DNA of 64,000 nucleotides from assembly GCA_003254905.1 (NCBI GenBank), contig QANU01065991.1:164588-228587 (forward strand), in the 5' to 3' direction. Positions 50,816-63,464 of this stretch are shown one piece after another. A program made the translations under genes and the position numbers. Below the pieces are notes generated by a model that saw only the letters and a list, made by a program, of their open reading frames with translations, was not told where the DNA came from and searched no databases. How positions within the stretch are numbered: position 1 is the first letter of the stretch; each line of letters begins with the position of its first letter. Source of the stretch: Nissolia schottii (Eukaryota; Streptophyta; Magnoliopsida; Fabales; Fabaceae).

Positions 50816-53800
50816 TTCTTTTAAAAAATTATGGGTGCTTGGTTGATTATCTGTGTGACTGCATTGGTTAATGACTTCCACATTAATGGACTTATAGCTT
50901 GTCAACATTAGGTTGTCAAAGTCCTTTTTGGTTATATTGCAAGGGAAATAAACTGTTATGCGACTGCACAATGTTACTTATGCTTGATACTGATTGTCAC
51001 TTGATGCATTATTGTTTAGATCACTATTGAAAAAACTGTCTTGGAACAAAGCTACAGTCATTATGAACTTCAAGGTGAATATGTGTTGCCTGGCTCCCGA
51101 GACCGTAGTCCTGTTGACATAAAAGGGGATGGCTTTCTTAAAAAGCTAATGTCTGGGCATCTTGGTAGTGTTATATCCTCGATGGGCAGGTGGAGAATGA
51201 AACTTGAAGTTCAGAGAGCTGAGGTTGCTGAGATGCTTCCTCTTGCGAGGCTTCTTTCTCGAAGTACGGATCCTGCTGTTCTTTCAAGATCAAAGGTATA
51301 ATGCTTTATATTGGGAGGTAACTTATGGTCACAAATAACTATTGGAATGTATGTCGATTAAACTACTTAGCGAATGACTCCATGTTTATATAATGAGTTA
51401 GTTAATGCTGGAGTATAGGCAAACAATATTATCCTTTTGCCTTTTAAGGTTTCTAGTTTATTTGAATGTACATCAAATTCCCTGCACGGCTGCCCCCTCT
51501 TTTGCGGAGAGATGACACAATAGTCGCCGGAGTTATTCACGACCAGGAAAAGAATGGAGAGGAAAAAGTAAAGTTGGTGGAAGAAAATTCATAGTATAGT
51601 TACAGGACAGGTCAAGGAGGATAGTACCGTTCTAATACCATGTTGAATCTGTAGAAAAATAAAAGAGGAGTAAAAGAGTGACATAAAATACTAGGTTCTT
51701 GTCCTTGAGTACTTTGCACTCAGCATACTAATATTAATAGATAAGAAGAATTATAAAGACGTAGGTTATTTCCGATGACTACTATTCCAATGCCTTGACT
51801 TCTATCATTTGCTATGCAATACTTACCACATGGCAATATACCTTTGGTCACATGTATTATTCTTAAAGGTTAAACCTTCATCTGAAAACATGTAGTTCAT
51901 CCTGTATACTTATTCTTCTTAAAAAAGAATACTGATCATGCATGTTATGTATGCAGGATTTTTTTATTCAAGGTTTGCAGTCGGTGGGATTATATTCTGC
52001 AAGCCTTCAACAACTGCTTGAGGTAATATTAAGGGATCGTTGTATTTTATTTTTCTTTCAAAAGCTACAATATTTGATGCCTCTGAATTTGCGATCATAA
52101 CATGAAGCGTATAATGTTTCTTTTTTAATTCATAATATTAATGATCCTAATGATATTCATGTATATGTATATGTATGACTTGCAGTTAATAAAGGGGCAT
52201 CAATCTCCATCACATGATGTTGTTCTTGAAGATTTAAGCCTGCCTGGTTTATCTGAACTCAAAGGTCGCTGGCGTGGATCTCTTGATGCTAGTGGTGGAG
52301 GGAATGGAGACACCCTGGTATAAATTTATCATTCTCTAGTTGGCATGAATCATATATTTCTTGAAGATTGGCTTTCTTATTCTATGTCATTTCAGGCAGA
52401 ATTTGACTTTCATGGGGAGGATTGGGAGTGGGGAAACTACAAAACTCAGCGTGTCCTGGCTGTTGGTGCTTACAGTAACGATGATGGTCTGCACCTGGAG
52501 AAAATTTTTATCCAAAAGGATAATGCCACTGTTCATGCTGATGGAACCTTGTTAGGGCCTAAAACGAACCTTCATTTTGCTGTTTTAAATTTTCCTGTTA
52601 GTCTGGTCCCAACTGTTATTCAGATCGTTGAATCTACAGCAACAGATCTTGTTCACTCTCTCCGGCAATTGGTAGCACCCATTAGGGGCATATTGCATAT
52701 GGAAGGAGATCTTAGAGGAAGTTTAGCAAAACCAGAATGTGATGTGCAAGTAAGGCTCCTGGATGGTGCCATTGGTGGAATTGATCTTGGACGAGCAGAA
52801 GTTGTTGCTTCTCTAACCTCAACTAGTCGTTTTCTATTCAATGCAAAACTTGAACCTATTATCCAAAATGGCCACGTACTAATCCAAGGAAGCATTCCCG
52901 TTGCTTTTGTGCAAAGTAACGTGTTACAGCAAGATGCAGAGTTAGATGAGAGTGTGGCTGATTGGGTTCCTGAATGGGTGAAGGAGAAGAACAGAGGGAC
53001 CAGTGAGGATGTGAACGACAAAAAGGTTTCTAGAGACAGAAGTGAAGAAGGTTGGAACAGTCAATTAGCAGAAAGCCTTAAAGGTTTACATTGGCAAATT
53101 TTAGATGTTGGAGAAGTCAGGGTTGATGCTGATATAAAAGATGGGGGAATGATGTTGGTAACAGCTTTATCTCCTTATGCCAATTGGCTTCATGGCAATG
53201 CTGATGTGATGCTTGAGGTGAGTGAGGTCAATATGATTGCCAAATTGTTTTTGTTTGTTTGTTTGTTTGTTTTTTTTTTTCCTTTTTCACTTGTCTAAGT
53301 TTTGTCATATTGCTTGACTTAACAGGTCCGAGGTACGGTTGATCAACCAGTGCTTAATGGACATGCATCATTCCACAGGGCGTCTATATCTTCACCAGTG
53401 TTCCGAAAGCCACTTACCAACTTCGGTGGGACTGTTAATGTGAAATCAAACAGGTTATCCATTCCCTCGCTGGAGAGCAGGGTAAGCGGAAAGGGGAAGC
53501 TGTTTGTAAAAGGGAACCTTCCTCTCAGAACTAGTGAGGCAGCACTCAATGACAAGATCGAGTTGAAGTGCGAAGCTCTGGAAGTGAGAGCAAAAAACAT
53601 TTTAAGGTTGCTTTCTTAACTTCAGGCATAATGGTACTTAAGCTATGTCTTGACTTATTAACAGGTTTTTGTAGCATACGTGACCCTGAAGGCCTTAAAT
53701 GTCATTGACTTTTTGTCTCTGTTGCTTTCTTTTTTTGGTCTATATACATGATTGATATTAAAACAGATATCCCTACTTTTGTTAGTGGTCAGGTTGACTC

Positions 53801-56800
53801 CCAGGTGCAAGTAACTGGTTCCATATTGCAACCTAACATATCTGGGAATATAAAACTTAGTCAGGGAGAAGCATATTTGCCACATGATAAGGGTGGTGGT
53901 GCTGCTAACAGATTCGCATCAAATCAGTCCGTTCTTCCTCCTGGTGGTGTTAATCAAGCATTTGCTTCAAGATATGTTTCACGATTTTTCAGCTCAGAAC
54001 CTGCTTCTTTGACTACCCAAAATTTTCAATCCTCTGGCCCTGGTAATACTTAACATCATCTGTTTAGTGTGTGATCTTCTCCTTTTTCCTTATAAATCTA
54101 GGGCTGAATGCTTTACATCAGAATTGACTCCGTTATTATTGGAAATGTAGCTTTCTCACCCCTTTCTAGACCATTAGAGTTGCCTCTTGGATTTCTATAC
54201 TGGTCCATTTCAATCTATAACTCTGCATGCATACAAAAAAATCACCTTAGCAATTCTAAATTATGCATCTGCAATTTACTAAACAAAAATTTAAAAAAAA
54301 AAAAAATCTTTAACTACCGACTTAAATTATAAAGATTTTGAAGGTGAGCTGCCTTAGTCATTGCATTTAGATAGTAATCTTTGTTCTTCACAGTCATTAT
54401 AATGTTGGGTTTGGGGTTTAGGGTTGAGACCCAGTTTCAATCAAGCATCAGCCCAAAAACGAGAGCTGTCTTTCTATCCTGGAGATTGTAGGCAAAGTCA
54501 TCTGTTACTTTGCACCAAATTGCTGCATACATAGCTCATCTGCAATAAATCGTTAGTATTAGTTCTGTCAAGTATTGCAATCTAAACCCCAGAAAAAATG
54601 TTGTAGGCTATTTTTTTGCCATGCCATCATCATATGCCTTAGGAGATGTCGTTATCAAACATTTCATTGCTTGGTCTTATACATGTGCTTATGTTGTTGA
54701 TTATTAGTTGAGTTCATGTTATATTTTTCACAGTGGATATTTCTGTCCGTGTAATGATTTTATTTTTTTTGAAAAAAATTCACAATGGCAGTTAACAAGT
54801 CAAGTCAGGTTGAAAAGGACATGGAGCAAGTGCAGATAAAACCAAATATAGAAATCAACCTTAGTGATTTGAGGCTTGTGCTTGGACCAGAGTTGAAGAT
54901 AGTTTATCCTCTGATTCTTAGTTTTGCTGTTAGTGGAGAGCTTGAGTTGAATGGTCTTGCCCATCCCAAATGTGTAAAACCGAGAGGCATACTGGCATTT
55001 GAGAATGGTGAAGTTGATCTAGTTGCAACACAGGTTAGTGTTAATGTTTTATGCAACTCACGGTTTCTTGTAGGCTTGTTTTGTTTTGGTTCGTGTTTAA
55101 CTTGCTTAGTTCATTGTTTATGTTCTTAATATCCATTACAAATGCAGGTGAGGTTAAAAAGGGAGCATCTGAATATTGCAAAGTTTGAACCTGAGTATGG
55201 ACTAGATCCAATGCTAGATTTAGCCTTGGTTGGTTCTGAGTGGCAATTTAGAATTCAAAGTCGAGCTAGCAATTGGCAGGACAAGCTAGTGGTGACCTCA
55301 ACACATTCTGTGGAACAGGATGCACTGTCACCTACTGAGGTAAAAGATGCTGTACTCAACTACTCATGTTATCTTAATCAGTTTGGAGCCCAACAGTAAT
55401 GTGTTGCCACTGTGAAAAAACACAAATAAGGTGCCTATGTATGCTGATTTATTTGAAGAAGAATCACTCTTAAGTTTGGCTGTCATTTCTATCTTAAAGA
55501 AATATGACTTAAATGACTTAGCCCCCCAATTGCTTTATTTGCACTTTTTAATCTTTTGGACTTCATGCTCTTTTGGTTCCCTTGTTGTTTGACACACTTG
55601 ACAGCTAAACTTTGAATGTCTTCTTCTTTGGCATCCTAAGTTCTCTTTAGGCTGTTTAACATATAAAATAGATCAAATAAGCATTCTCAATGGCAAGAAA
55701 ACAATTAAACTAATTTCACAACAATTGCTGAAAGAATGAAATGTAATAAATGTAGAATTAAGCTATTTTTGTTATACATGAACTAACTAGAGCATATAAT
55801 CAGTGTATTTGAAACCTTAGGTCTCATCCTCTGATTGGGTTTAGATTAAGTGGTCCTGTCCTGTAGCGTTGGAACAGGTCCTTAAGCCGATTGAACTCTG
55901 AAAATCCCCAGTTGAAACAAAACTAGGAATCCAGAGTTTAGGACCATTGTCTGTGGATTTTAAACACATTCACTTTTGCTCTGGCTACTTAAATTCTCCA
56001 TGTGCTACTTTTATCTAAAATTTGCTTTAACTACTTTTAGTTTCTGATATTAGAGTAGCTTCTCTTCTGAGAAGATAAATACCTTTTATGATTTGGTCTT
56101 GAGGGAGCATGGTCCCATTAATTGTTTCTGCTATGCAGGCTGCCAGAAGATTTGAGAGTCAGTTAGCGGAATCGATTCTGCAAGGCAATGCATTTGAAAA
56201 ACTTGCAACTGCCACTCTTGAGAAATTAATGCCGCGAATAGAAGGGAAGGGGGAGTTTGGCCAGGCTAGGTGGAGGGTAGTGTATGCACCTCAGATCCCT
56301 AGCTTGGTTTCTGCTGATACTGCGGCGGATCCTCTCACGCTACTTACTAGTAATATATCATTTGGCACGGAAGTTGAAGTCCAGCTTGGGAAACGTCTTC
56401 TGGTAATCATTATAAACTAGTTTATCTTGAAAATTTTGATTCTCAAGAAATGGGTTGCTATTATGTAACAACGGGTATCTATGGAACAATTAATTGGAAT
56501 GCTTGCTGAATTTTATTAATGGCACCAGAAATTCCAGAGGGGAATTTCCGGGTTGAATTGATACAAAATAGAATGCTGATAATAAAGAAAACAATTCCTG
56601 GGAATAAAGGCTCCCTTGGACCTCCTAGTTTCTAATCAAATTCTCGGATAAAAAACTGCCTTGGCTCCCTAGGCTCCTCTTATATTGCAGGAGAGAAATC
56701 AGGTGGCTATTTTATTTCCTATTTTATCTCCTAAATTAATTCCTATCTGATTTGATTAGCAAATCAGCTCCTAATCTGTTGCCATATCTTAACAGATTTA

Positions 56801-57597
56801 TTCCTTCCTTATTCTACTTAATCTTCTAGAATAAACTAATGGGAAAGGAAGGATTTCCCTTCCTGTTTTAGCTGGATCCGCATCAGGAGCCTCAGGAGGG
56901 TGTGTAACATATTACTTTCAGCCTACTTCTCTTGTCAATATGTTAACAATAGGGGGAAAATATGAGTTATAGTAATTCATAAATGCATTAGCAGATGAAG
57001 AGAGCTCTAATGGTCATGATAGCTGAATATAATGAACAATTACGCAAGAGTTTGCAGAGGAAAATACTTCTTGTTTAGGAATTTAAAGTGGTTACTCATT
57101 GGCTGCTCCTTGACGTTTGAACATCTTTAACTGCCTCGTTAATTAACTACTAAACTAGAAACATTTTTCACAAATTTGTTTTGTAATATTATAATCCTGT
57201 GTGATCTACAAGATTTGTTTGGTTTTCAACTTTTCATTAACTATACACCCTGAAGTAGTTAACACATCATCTACTTTTGGTCACATCACATGTAGAAGCA
57301 CCCCTTAATTACCAAATTCTTTCAATGTTAGTTAACACATCATCCACTTCTCACATCGCGTGTAGAAGCATCCCTTAATTATCAAATCCTTTCAATGTTG
57401 CAACTGTGCAGATTCTACTGTTATCTAAAGCAACTGTTTTTCTTTTCCAGGCCACAATCGTTAGGCAAATGAAGGAGACGGAAATGGCAATGCAGTGGAC
57501 CTTAAGCTATCAACTGACAAGTCGCTTGCGAGTGCTTCTACAGTCTGCACCGTCCAAACGCCTCCTTTTTGAATATTCTGCTACATCTCAGGATTAA
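41451..57597 (+). CDS. TIC236: TIC236, TamB/DUF490-like plastid protein-import subunit
   Basis: A large inner-envelope protein that bridges the outer-membrane import channel TOC75 to the TIC complex; it descends from bacterial TamB. Exons: 41451-43375, 44630-44828, 44934-44993, 45670-45774, 46741-46881, 47320-47382, 47507-47737, 47843-47926, 48412-48569, 48808-49330, 49532-49702, 49845-49904, 50384-50506, 51020-51295, 51957-52022, 52186-52317, 52396-53217, 53326-53606, 53786-54042, 54792-55033, 55148-55339, 56139-56402, 57451-57597. They sum to 6,522 nt (2,173 aa) and every junction keeps phase, close to the Arabidopsis length as I recall it. The N-terminus looks like a transit peptide. One membrane helix lies near residues 113-135 (SVYTAVVSGVILLAWYA). 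A long beta-helical-type region follows. The TamB signature is C-terminal, ending LTSRLRVLLQSAPSKRLLFEY. Ns lie in introns 8 and 12. Intron 22 holds a solo LTR. The first ATG of the frame was chosen as the start. Confidence 0.95.
44119..44293. mobile_element. Possible Copia-like LTR fragment in TIC236 intron 1
   Basis: The stretch begins TGTTGATTAG and ends TTCAACA. Its composition (AGCTACTGATTATTTAGC, then TTTCTCTCAG near the end) recalls short Copia LTRs. I could not find a matching 5-bp target duplication, so it may be truncated or misjudged. Confidence 0.3.
50706..50820. repeat. Compound (ATAC)n/(TA)n microsatellite in TIC236 intron 13
   Basis: ACAT repeats, a short interruption, more ACAT repeats, a TA run, and a poly-T tail. 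It is intronic and its length is probably variable between individuals. Confidence 0.92.
56464..56909. mobile_element. Solo LTR (446 bp) in TIC236 intron 22
   Basis: Starts TGTAACAACGGG and ends GGGTGTGTAACA, and is flanked by a perfect 5-bp duplication TATTA at 56459-56463 and 56910-56914. There is no coding capacity. The length and the CTCCTTATA-like interior fit a short LTR from a Copia or TRIM-type element. It is unrelated to the 4-5 kb LTRs in this window. Confidence 0.85.
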
Positions 57598-57872
57598 CAG
57601 CCATCCAAATAAAGAACAGCTTCCTTTCACTCCACTGTTCCCAGTAGCTGTACAATTCCACATCAAGTTTACATATTTTGGTTAAAGGGGTACTCTCTTT
57701 TATGTGTAAAAAGTAGTGTAGATGCATATTATTCTTTTGCTCAAATATTGAGCTTGTTGATAGGTAGGTGTTGAATTCATGAATATTAATCCAGCTTCAG
57801 TTATTGTACAGAAATTCAATACGTAATGAAAGAAATTTTAGCACGGTTAAATGTGGATGACAGATGAAGTTA

Positions 57873-57912
<40 letters not shown>

Positions 57913-58844
57913 GATTTTTTGAATTTATCAACAGTACATAAGAAGATAGAACCATTCAATCCAATTTTACAACCTTAATTTTGTTGTTGCTTGCTTTACA
58001 CGCTAAAATTGGTGCTCTGTTGTGAAACTTTGATATGCTTACAAATTACCAAGCACGTTGCATTTACAAAGTTAAGGCTAGTACAAATATTACCTTGAAC
58101 TTACCATCTTTTTCTATTTGAGTTTGATTTTGTTTTTATGAACTATTATCATGTGTTTGGTTCCTCGTTGCTTGAACCAGAGTCAATTGTCACATGCCTT
58201 AACAAATATGCTCCTAGAAATTAAGTTTTTCTGTTTACTTTTTCAAGTGAGTTTACCAGCTTGATTAGTACTGCTATTGTGCTAGCTATGGCCATCTAAT
58301 TGAGAGCATAATAGTAGAGTTGAAAATGATATTAATATTCAGCGAGAGAAACAAATAAAGGTGGCAGCATCTTTGGTGAGTTGGTTTTGAATATTCAATT
58401 ATCAATTACTTGTTGAGTACAGTAATATTAAAAAGCGGGCGGTGCTATCGCGAAACAGGAATGGAACACACCACTATGTTATTAGTGGTTTTAGAGGCGC
58501 TATAGCAGTTATAATGGCGCTATAACGGTATTCATAGTGGGTTTTCTTCGGCAATCCCTGCTATTCATAAACATTGGTTAAGTATCAGATATATGGTCCA
58601 TGATATATGATTTCATAATGTTTGGCAAAAGCAGAACTACAAAGGTTAAAATTCTGCTCTCTCTATGCTCATCAGAGAGAAACCAATTGGGAAAGACACA
58701 CGATAATCCAACAATTAGGAATTAACCTAAAGAATATGAGATGCCATTTCAATTTTCTTACTGCATGTTACATCAAATGATTACATAAACTCTACCCCAA
58801 AATGCATTATTACATGAATACAATCAAAACAAAATTGTGTTTGT
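57598..58844. other. Convergent spacer between TIC236 and PPD5, with poly-T tract
   Basis: Holds the 3' UTRs of two convergent genes. A run of 36 T lies at 57876-57911. Seen on minus it is a poly-A run and might mark an old retroposon end, but I see no body for one. A short GC-richer stretch near 58435-58560 (GGCGCTATAGC-type words) is unexplained. No gene is seen. Confidence 0.5.
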
Positions 58845-61800
58845 CTACCAAAATCTCCAAGGATCTTTGTATGGAGGAACATAATTTTCAGTTGGGCTGA
58901 CAAGGCGGAAAGAATTCACTGTTTTTTCAAGGAAAGACCCCATCTGCATCAAATGTATTGTGACATCAAAGAAAAGATAAAAAAAAAAACTATATAATAG
59001 TATCCTAGTACTAAGTTCAATTATGCTAGAGGATTAAGCAGAGATTATTGGACATCACTTAAGAGATCATGTGGTAGTGTTAAAATCGAATATGACAGTT
59101 TGTTGTCATGCAAGATTTCGTATATATCTATAATAAGTCTTCAACTAATTCATGAATTTCAGCAAATATCAGCAACTTTACATCTATCATCATAAGATCC
59201 CATCAATTTTCAGGTTCCAGAATCTCTCTAACAGATGAATAATTCTTCTAACTTTTCTTTTCCTTTTCTATGTGAAAAAGTTAACTATGACAAGTTACAC
59301 TCCTTAAGCTCCGCTTCCAAGCGAACTTGGAAGCTCCTCTGACAAGCGTTTTGCTCAACAGCACTCAAGTATTCACTAGACTCATACTCCATATTCTTCC
59401 GGTCAGCATTTATATGGATGACCAAACTATTATCAAGTAAACTTTAAGAACAAGACACACTTGACCACTATTGTAGGAAGTGTTGAGGTATTTTGAATTC
59501 CCTTTGCTAAATAGGTTTTAATGGTCTGATTTTACAAGTTCATAACTTCATTTATAATCATTCAGATGCATGGGTATGATTGCACACACACAACACACCA
59601 TAAGAGAGAGAGAGAGAGAGAGGTACTTTTTTCCATTGTGGGCTGAGAGTTGAAGCACTGACAGAGTACAAATAACCTGCAATCAAGTGCTTCATAATAT
59701 CAGATGAGAATCCCTAAATGCAACACCAAAAAGAAAATATAACTTGATGATTTCTGAACTAGAATAAAGAGAATCCATGGCATGTGAACTAGCTCATTGA
59801 TGGATCTCACAAAATATAAAGGGACAGATAAAATTGTTTTTTTAATTCTTTGAAACTTTCCTTTTCTGTACAAAAACAAGCATGACTCTCGTTGAATGGA
59901 AGAATTGGAAAAAAGAACAACACTAGGAGCTTTTCAAGCACTTTGTACAATATCCAGAGGACACAGTCTTATATCAGAAGTACAAAAGTAGGAATAATCA
60001 GGATATGCATGTTTAGTTGGGTGTGCCCTGGGACCTTGGACCAATTCTTATTGACAAATTATGTTGGTTTCTGGAGTAGGAAGGAAGCCAGTATTTTGTG
60101 GCAATGTGCCACTTTAGCTACTATTAGGTGTATCTGGCTTGAGCATAACTCACGCGTTTTTAATAACAATGTTCTTTGGGATAGGATTAAGTGTATGGCT
60201 TCAACTTGGTTTAAAGCTCATAATTTCTACAGAGGACTTTCCCTCTCATATGTTGAGAGACTGGGAAGCCCTACTTCATTCTTAGTTTATTTTTTTGTTT
60301 ACTATTTTGTATAGAGGATCTCTTGTCCTCCCACCTTTTGTATCTATTTTCTCCTCTAATCAATACAGTTCGTCGTTTATCAAAAAAAAATCTAGATATG
60401 TATGTTTAAAATAAAAGTAGTACAAATGAGAGGATTTACCATCTCTTTCAGCTGTTGAAGCAATATAATGCCTATAGATATTTGAATCTTGGGTCTGGTA
60501 CAATCATAATTTGCAAAGCAAAATAATGTAATTAAACCTCACACATACCACATCTTTCATTGAAGGAAAAGAAAATGAAGAAGGAAAAAAAATGTACCAA
60601 AAGGAAATACTTACAATTTTGGTTGGCGATTTGCGAACAAGGTATTCATAATACCAGTAAGGCTCGCCATCAATCTGTGAGGAGACTGAAGATAAGCTCC
60701 ACTATATATATAAAGTTAAATATGTTACATGTAGAGACAATTTTCTATCTCTAAGGTATTCATTGTCATTAACAAACAAATACATGTTTGGAGATTTCCT
60801 CTTCTTGTTTGAAGATACCTACTGTATATCATATGCATGTAAACAAAAGACATTTTTTTGATATTAAATGTTCATATTATGATTTTTTAACTAATTCCTT
60901 ATACCATCCATCAAATATGGGAAACCAAGAAGAAAAAAAAAGAGTACTCATGAAGCTTACTTCACTGGAATGTGTATCAAGAACTGAACTCTCAGCCAAG
61001 CGCTGACTTGAGGTAACTCGCTGCAAAATGTTGTAATTATCAATTATAAATTTGACATATTATCAATACAGACTACAGGCAAGGATTCACATAGTTAAAT
61101 GTGAATCAAAAGGTCATTATTCATTGCATAATTGAGTACTCAAATAATCCATTAAAGAACTCGCATTGGTCTCAATAACACAAGACAGGTTAACTATGAC
61201 AATTCAAAAGCCATTGGCTCAGAATCCTGGCTAATACTTAAAAGTGAAAATAGTTACAGGGCATCATATTTGGACATGGTAAAACTATGGTAAAACAAGT
61301 TCTAGATTATAAAGTTTTCAACTGATTATGAACAGAATGAGCACAAAAATCAATGAGTAATAAATTAGTGATGTGTTACCAGTGCAGACTTGTCAGATAA
61401 AACTGAATCAGCAACATCTTTCGCAGTCCATGTACTCTTATCCATCGTTTTTAAAAAGTTTGCATTTGGAGGACCTATCTGAATTCAATGCAAAAAAAAC
61501 TGATAAAGCTTTGAATAGACAACTAAACTCTATGTGACAAATATGGGGTTGAGAAAATACCGTGACTGAGATGATGAGATTATCAATGATATCAACTCGC
61601 TCAGACACAATGCGCAGGCGTGCATCAGCTGTACAGGATTTACAGAGCAATGTTTTATTCAGAAAAAGGGAAATTACAAAGCAATATCAACTTGCACAAA
61701 ATTAGTATTGCATTGCTAAGTTACTATTGCATTGCTAAGAGAAAGAACAAAAACTTACGAGAAAGTGGTGCAGCCGAAGAGTACCGTTCCGGCTTTCGGG

Positions 61801-62795
61801 ATTCTACCCTTTAAACATATGGGAAAGGTTAGCTTCCTACAATTTAAAGAAATCTTCAAACAAAGAAAGAAAACAATCAAGGAAAAATTCCAGGCAACAA
61901 TTTACAGTTAATTGAATTTAGCTCTATAAATGTTAGTCCCATCAATTGAAGAAGTTCACTCTGAACATATTACTAACATTGTCGAAAGTGTCAAAAAACA
62001 TTTTGCCAAGTTGAAAGTTGAAGCAGGCCCTTGTCATGTTAATCACTATAAATCAAATAATCATATAAATAAAATGTATGTAGTTTGGCATACCATTTGA
62101 AGACAAATTTCTTAGAGGGCAACTCAACCGGGTAAAGATAAGAATATGCATTTGTTTCATCTAGAAACGAAGCCATTTTTGGCTCTTCTTCAGCTAGAGT
62201 CACTGCAAGACACAATTCAAGAGTTGAGAGATATGTATAAAAGGAAAGAATGATGTCAAGACAAATGTATCTCAATTTCTCGAGGTAGTGTTTGGTTGTT
62301 GTCCACAGACAGAAGAGATAGAGATAGCGGAATAGAAGAGACGCATATCTTGCAAAAATCACCCCCAAGATATGTCTCCAAACATGTTTCTATCCCTAAT
62401 GTCTCTATCTTCTCAATCTCATGACAGCTACTAAACGCTACGCTACCTCGGTGCATTTATGAGAGGTACCAGAAAGTGGGGATGTTAGAGAAAGCGAAGT
62501 GAGGCCCAAGAGCAGCAAATCCCTTCTCAAAATCCGATTTTGGGAAGTGGGTTTTAGAGCACAACATGAAAAGCGTGGTTTTCCCTCCTCGGAGAACACT
62601 GGGAATTTGTTCTGGTTAAGGATTACCCTGCCGCCGTTGTTGTTGTTTCTGTTTTTGATGACCAAAACAAAATACATAAAAGGTTTCAATTCAGAGAGAA
62701 ATTAAATGACAGAAAATTGAAAAGGAGTACCTGAAGACAAGGTTGTTAGGATTGGGAAAGAAGAAGGGAGAGAGGGAGGGAGAGTGTAAAACCAT
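58845..62795 (-). CDS. PPD5: PsbP domain-containing protein 5, thylakoid lumen
   Basis: A PsbP-like protein of the thylakoid lumen. Eleven exons, 62731-62795, 62470-62648, 62094-62202, 61759-61808, 61561-61628, 61380-61478, 60961-61020, 60615-60674, 60440-60494, 59627-59676 and 58845-58943, total 894 nt (297 aa) with consistent phases. Residues 1-60 look like a chloroplast transit peptide. Residues 63-64 are a twin arginine (RRDLLLLGL) followed by a hydrophobic stretch and a likely cleavage after Ala85 (LSVTLA|EEE), the pattern of Tat-pathway lumen proteins. The mature part contains YLYPVELPSKKFVFKW, ESRKPERYSSAAPLS, DARLRIVSERVDIIDNL and a C-terminal YVPPYKDPWRFW. The donor after 59627 runs straight into a CT-repeat. 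A LINE fragment sits in the intron between exons 9 and 10. The PPD family is secure; member 5 is assigned from remembered motifs and length. Confidence 0.93.
60016..60394 (+). mobile_element. 5'-truncated LINE insertion in PPD5 intron
   Basis: Opposite in strand to PPD5, a frame running to about 60314 reads like the tail of a plant LINE ORF2 (ILWQCATLATIRCIWLEHN and WDRIKCMASTWFKAH). It ends in a short A-run at 60382-60390. The insertion is bounded by GATATGCATGTTTA at 60002-60015 and GATATGTATGTTTA at 60395-60408, a 14-bp duplication with one mismatch. Heavy 5' truncation, an A-tail and a long target duplication are all typical of LINEs. The longer open frame from 59892 runs from intron into the insert and is not a gene. 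Confidence 0.85.
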
Positions 62796-63464
62796 TGCAA
62801 AGGAACCGGTTCTGTTTGGATTTGTCAGATTTGTGCAGTGTTGTTATTCATTCATTCATCCACCACCACTACACTGTAACATTATCTCTCTCAAAACACT
62901 TCCCCACGCTCTCTACTCTTTCCATGTTATCATCATCTCACTCATGCCAGTTTAACATGCTTACAGAATTTATGTTATGTTATCTTATCTGCAAATGTAA
63001 CATAAGCTGGTTGGTTACTTGAAACTCTATTAAGTTTCTTTGAATTTTTATTTTAATATAACAAATTAAGGGATAAATTCTTGGATGTACAAGTGTTACC
63101 TCTTCTTCCTCATAACTAATAATAACTAATAATTGAACGATATTTTACATAAAAGTTTGAAAAAACGGTGAATCCTATGTTAAAACGGGTATTTCATATC
63201 GGTTGTGATCATGGTCATCAAACTCGCGAGTTTAAATAAATTTGTGGAGTCTCCGTAAACTCGAACCGTAAACTCGGATCGTAAACTCGTACGAGTTTAT
63301 CTATTATTAAAAAAATATTAAAAAATATTTTAAAAAATTATTATGCTACAAAAATATATTTAATAAAACTTGAAATTCATAAATACTTTTAACTCTATAA
63401 CAAAGCACTAATGAAGATGAAATATATGAGTTATAAGTTCAATTCATAGATAATACATAATCAG
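62796..63464. other. Spacer with ACTCG/CGAGT palindromic words
   Basis: The first ~150 bp form the PPD5 promoter and leader. Near 63220-63300 the words AAACTCG, CTCGCGAGTTT and ACTCGTACGAGTTT recur, including the palindrome AAACTCGTACGAGTTT. This may be part of an unrecognised MITE. The remainder is AT-rich with no gene visible. Confidence 0.45.

Noticed and set aside
57876-57911. The 36-T run as evidence of a retroposon tail on minus
   Set aside because: No element body, terminus or target duplication was visible next to it, so it is left as a mononucleotide repeat.
59892-60314. A 140-codon open frame considered as a gene
   Set aside because: Its 5' part is PPD5 intron sequence and its 3' part is the tail of an inserted LINE, so the frame is a chimera of intron and insert.
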